Shown: positions 5,505 to 5,856 of the stretch, in pieces
Numbering within the stretch: the stretch's first letter is position 1
How the letters are laid out: every line of letters begins with the position of its first letter
Source of the DNA: Nitrospirota bacterium
Lineage (GTDB): Bacteria > Nitrospirota > Thermodesulfovibrionia > Thermodesulfovibrionales > JdFR-86
Length of the DNA stretch: 5,856 nucleotides
Direction of reading: 5' to 3'
Assembly (NCBI GenBank): GCA_030667205.1
Contig: DAOUWH010000118.1
Span: forward strand, 1-5,856
Notes under the pieces: generated by a model
What the model saw: the letters and a program-made list of their open reading frames with translations, nothing else
The model's database searches: none
Told to the model about the DNA's origin: nothing
Made by a program: the position numbers and the translations under genes

Positions 5505-5524
5505 GGACAGGTTCGCCTGTATCC
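5505..5524 (+). terminator. Weak stem-loop just after the BchE-like gene
   Basis: ACAGG (5507-5511) and CCTGT (5516-5520) pair around a TTCG loop, 4 nt after the TAG stop. GG (5505-5506) can pair with CC (5523-5524) across a bulge. The following bases are ATCCCTGTTTCC, so there is no proper T-tract; it may slow or protect the 3' end rather than terminate. A second CCTGT at 5524-5528 could pair with ACAGG instead. Confidence 0.3.
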
Positions 5525-5527
5525 CTG

Positions 5528-5575
5528 TTTCCTATAACAGCAGTCCTTCTTATAGTTATTTCCTCTAACAGCCGT
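5528..5575 (+). repeat. Imperfect 17-bp direct repeat, 31-bp period
   Basis: TTTCCTATAACAGCAGT (5528-5544) and TTTCCTCTAACAGCCGT (5559-5575) agree at 15 of 17 positions and start 31 bp apart, close to three helical turns, so they would face the same side of the DNA. The first copy also forms part of a CTGTT-N6-AACAG hairpin (5525-5540). Paired sites with helical phasing between two genes suggest a regulator binding upstream of the cytochrome assembly gene, but a chance duplication is possible. Confidence 0.5.
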
Positions 5576-5608
5576 AACGATATTGCATATTGCAATCCTT
5601 ATCGGTTA
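5575..5608. promoter_or_regulatory. Nested dyad upstream of the cytochrome c assembly gene
   Basis: The inner part is perfect: ATTGCA (5582-5587), TAT, TGCAAT (5591-5596). It is enclosed by TAACGAT (5575-5581) and ATCGGTTA (5601-5608), which pair with one bulged G. The structure could act as an operator at DNA level or an mRNA stem-loop. It overlaps the possible promoter at 5583-5612. Confidence 0.45.
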
Positions 5609-5612
5609 TAAC
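5583..5612 (+). promoter_or_regulatory. Possible promoter for the cytochrome c assembly gene
   Basis: TATAAC (5607-5612) matches 5/6 of the -10 consensus. TTGCAT (5583-5588), 18 bp upstream, matches only 3/6 of the -35 consensus. A transcript from near 5619 would start inside a small dyad, ACTTTA-AAAC-TAAAGT (5611-5626), about 25 nt before the ATG. The -35 region lies within the nested dyad, which would fit repression or activation there. Confidence 0.35.
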
Positions 5613-5643
5613 TTTAAAACTAAAGTGAAAAGGTTAAAGGGCG

Positions 5644-5856
5644 ATGGATATTTTTCAGTACGCTGACGAGCGGGTGACGTTCCTTACGATGCTATTTCTG
5701 CTCGTGCCGGCGGCGCTCTACATAATGGGAGTAATGGAGGGCCGGAAAGGTCTTTACACTTTTCTTGCGGGGTTCTTCGTTCATGTGACGAGCATTATCC
5801 ACAGAGGGATTGAAATAGGGAGGCTCCCCCTTACCGAAAAGCACGACAACATATCC
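5644..5856 (+). CDS. Cytochrome c assembly protein, CcsA/ResC/CcmC type, N-terminal part (3' end outside window)
   Basis: The frame is open from ATG at 5644 through the window end, giving 71 residues. Two transmembrane helices are visible, about 12-30 (TFLTMLFLLVPAALYIMGV) and 38-55, followed by HRGIEIGRLPLTEKHDNIS. Helix pairs followed by H/R-W/G-x-x-x-G-x-x-P-L-x-x-x-x-E/D-S/N-x typify the N-terminus of the CcsA/ResC/HemX branch of the cytochrome c assembly family, where the usual form is RxxxxGxxPxxNxYES. These inner-membrane proteins carry heme across the membrane for attachment to apocytochromes c. The diagnostic WWD tryptophan-rich loop would lie beyond the window, so the choice between CcsA (System II), CcmC (System I) and HemX cannot be made. 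The start has weak upstream purines (AAAAGG at 5628-5633, AAAGGG at 5636-5641). It follows the BchE-like gene by 141 bp on the same strand. Confidence 0.7.
   Translation, partial: MDIFQYADERVTFLTMLFLLVPAALYIMGVMEGRKGLYTFLAGFFVHVTSIIHRGIEIGRLPLTEKHDNIS

Overview
The window comes from a bacterial chromosome of fairly high GC, with tight gene packing and Shine-Dalgarno sites that are often weak or absent. The gene content suggests an anaerobic or anaerobe-derived Gram-negative lineage of the Desulfobacterota/Nitrospirota kind: two radical SAM enzymes, a DUF3786 protein, a System II-type cytochrome c assembly protein, and the intergenic repeat family AAATCCCCC...GGGGGATTT. This placement is inferred from gene families and repeat style only; no ribosomal or other phylogenetic marker is present. 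I see no phage genes, transposase, tRNA, rRNA or CRISPR array.

Layout from left to right. (1) The 3' end of a DUF3786-type gene overlaps by ATGA a complete 543-aa radical SAM gene of the uncharacterised TIGR03960-like family. (2) Convergent to it, with overlapping stop codons, lies cysK (O-acetylserine sulfhydrylase) on the minus strand. (3) A 100-bp divergent promoter region separates cysK from a 145-aa SRPBCC-fold protein on the plus strand; both directions have recognisable sigma-70 promoters placed back to back. (4) A 298-bp intergenic stretch carries two degenerate dispersed palindromic repeats and a TATAAT box. (5) A two-gene operon follows: a 142-aa three-helix membrane protein of unknown function overlaps by ATGA a 484-aa B12-type radical SAM protein that strongly resembles BchE, the anaerobic Mg-protoporphyrin IX monomethyl ester cyclase. 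(6) A 141-bp intergenic stretch full of dyads precedes the 5' end of a CcsA/ResC/CcmC-type cytochrome c assembly gene, which is cut off by the window end.

Working together: cysK makes cysteine. The right-hand part has a tetrapyrrole theme, with a BchE-like enzyme, a small membrane partner, and a protein family that handles heme for c-type cytochromes. The most interesting candidate for something undescribed is the membrane protein/BchE-like pair. In a non-phototroph it could carry out an anaerobic modification of a porphyrin or another hydrophobic substrate. The other notable items are a perfect 15-bp stem inside the left radical SAM gene, and TATAAT boxes that end only 5 nt before the start codons of cysK and of the membrane gene.
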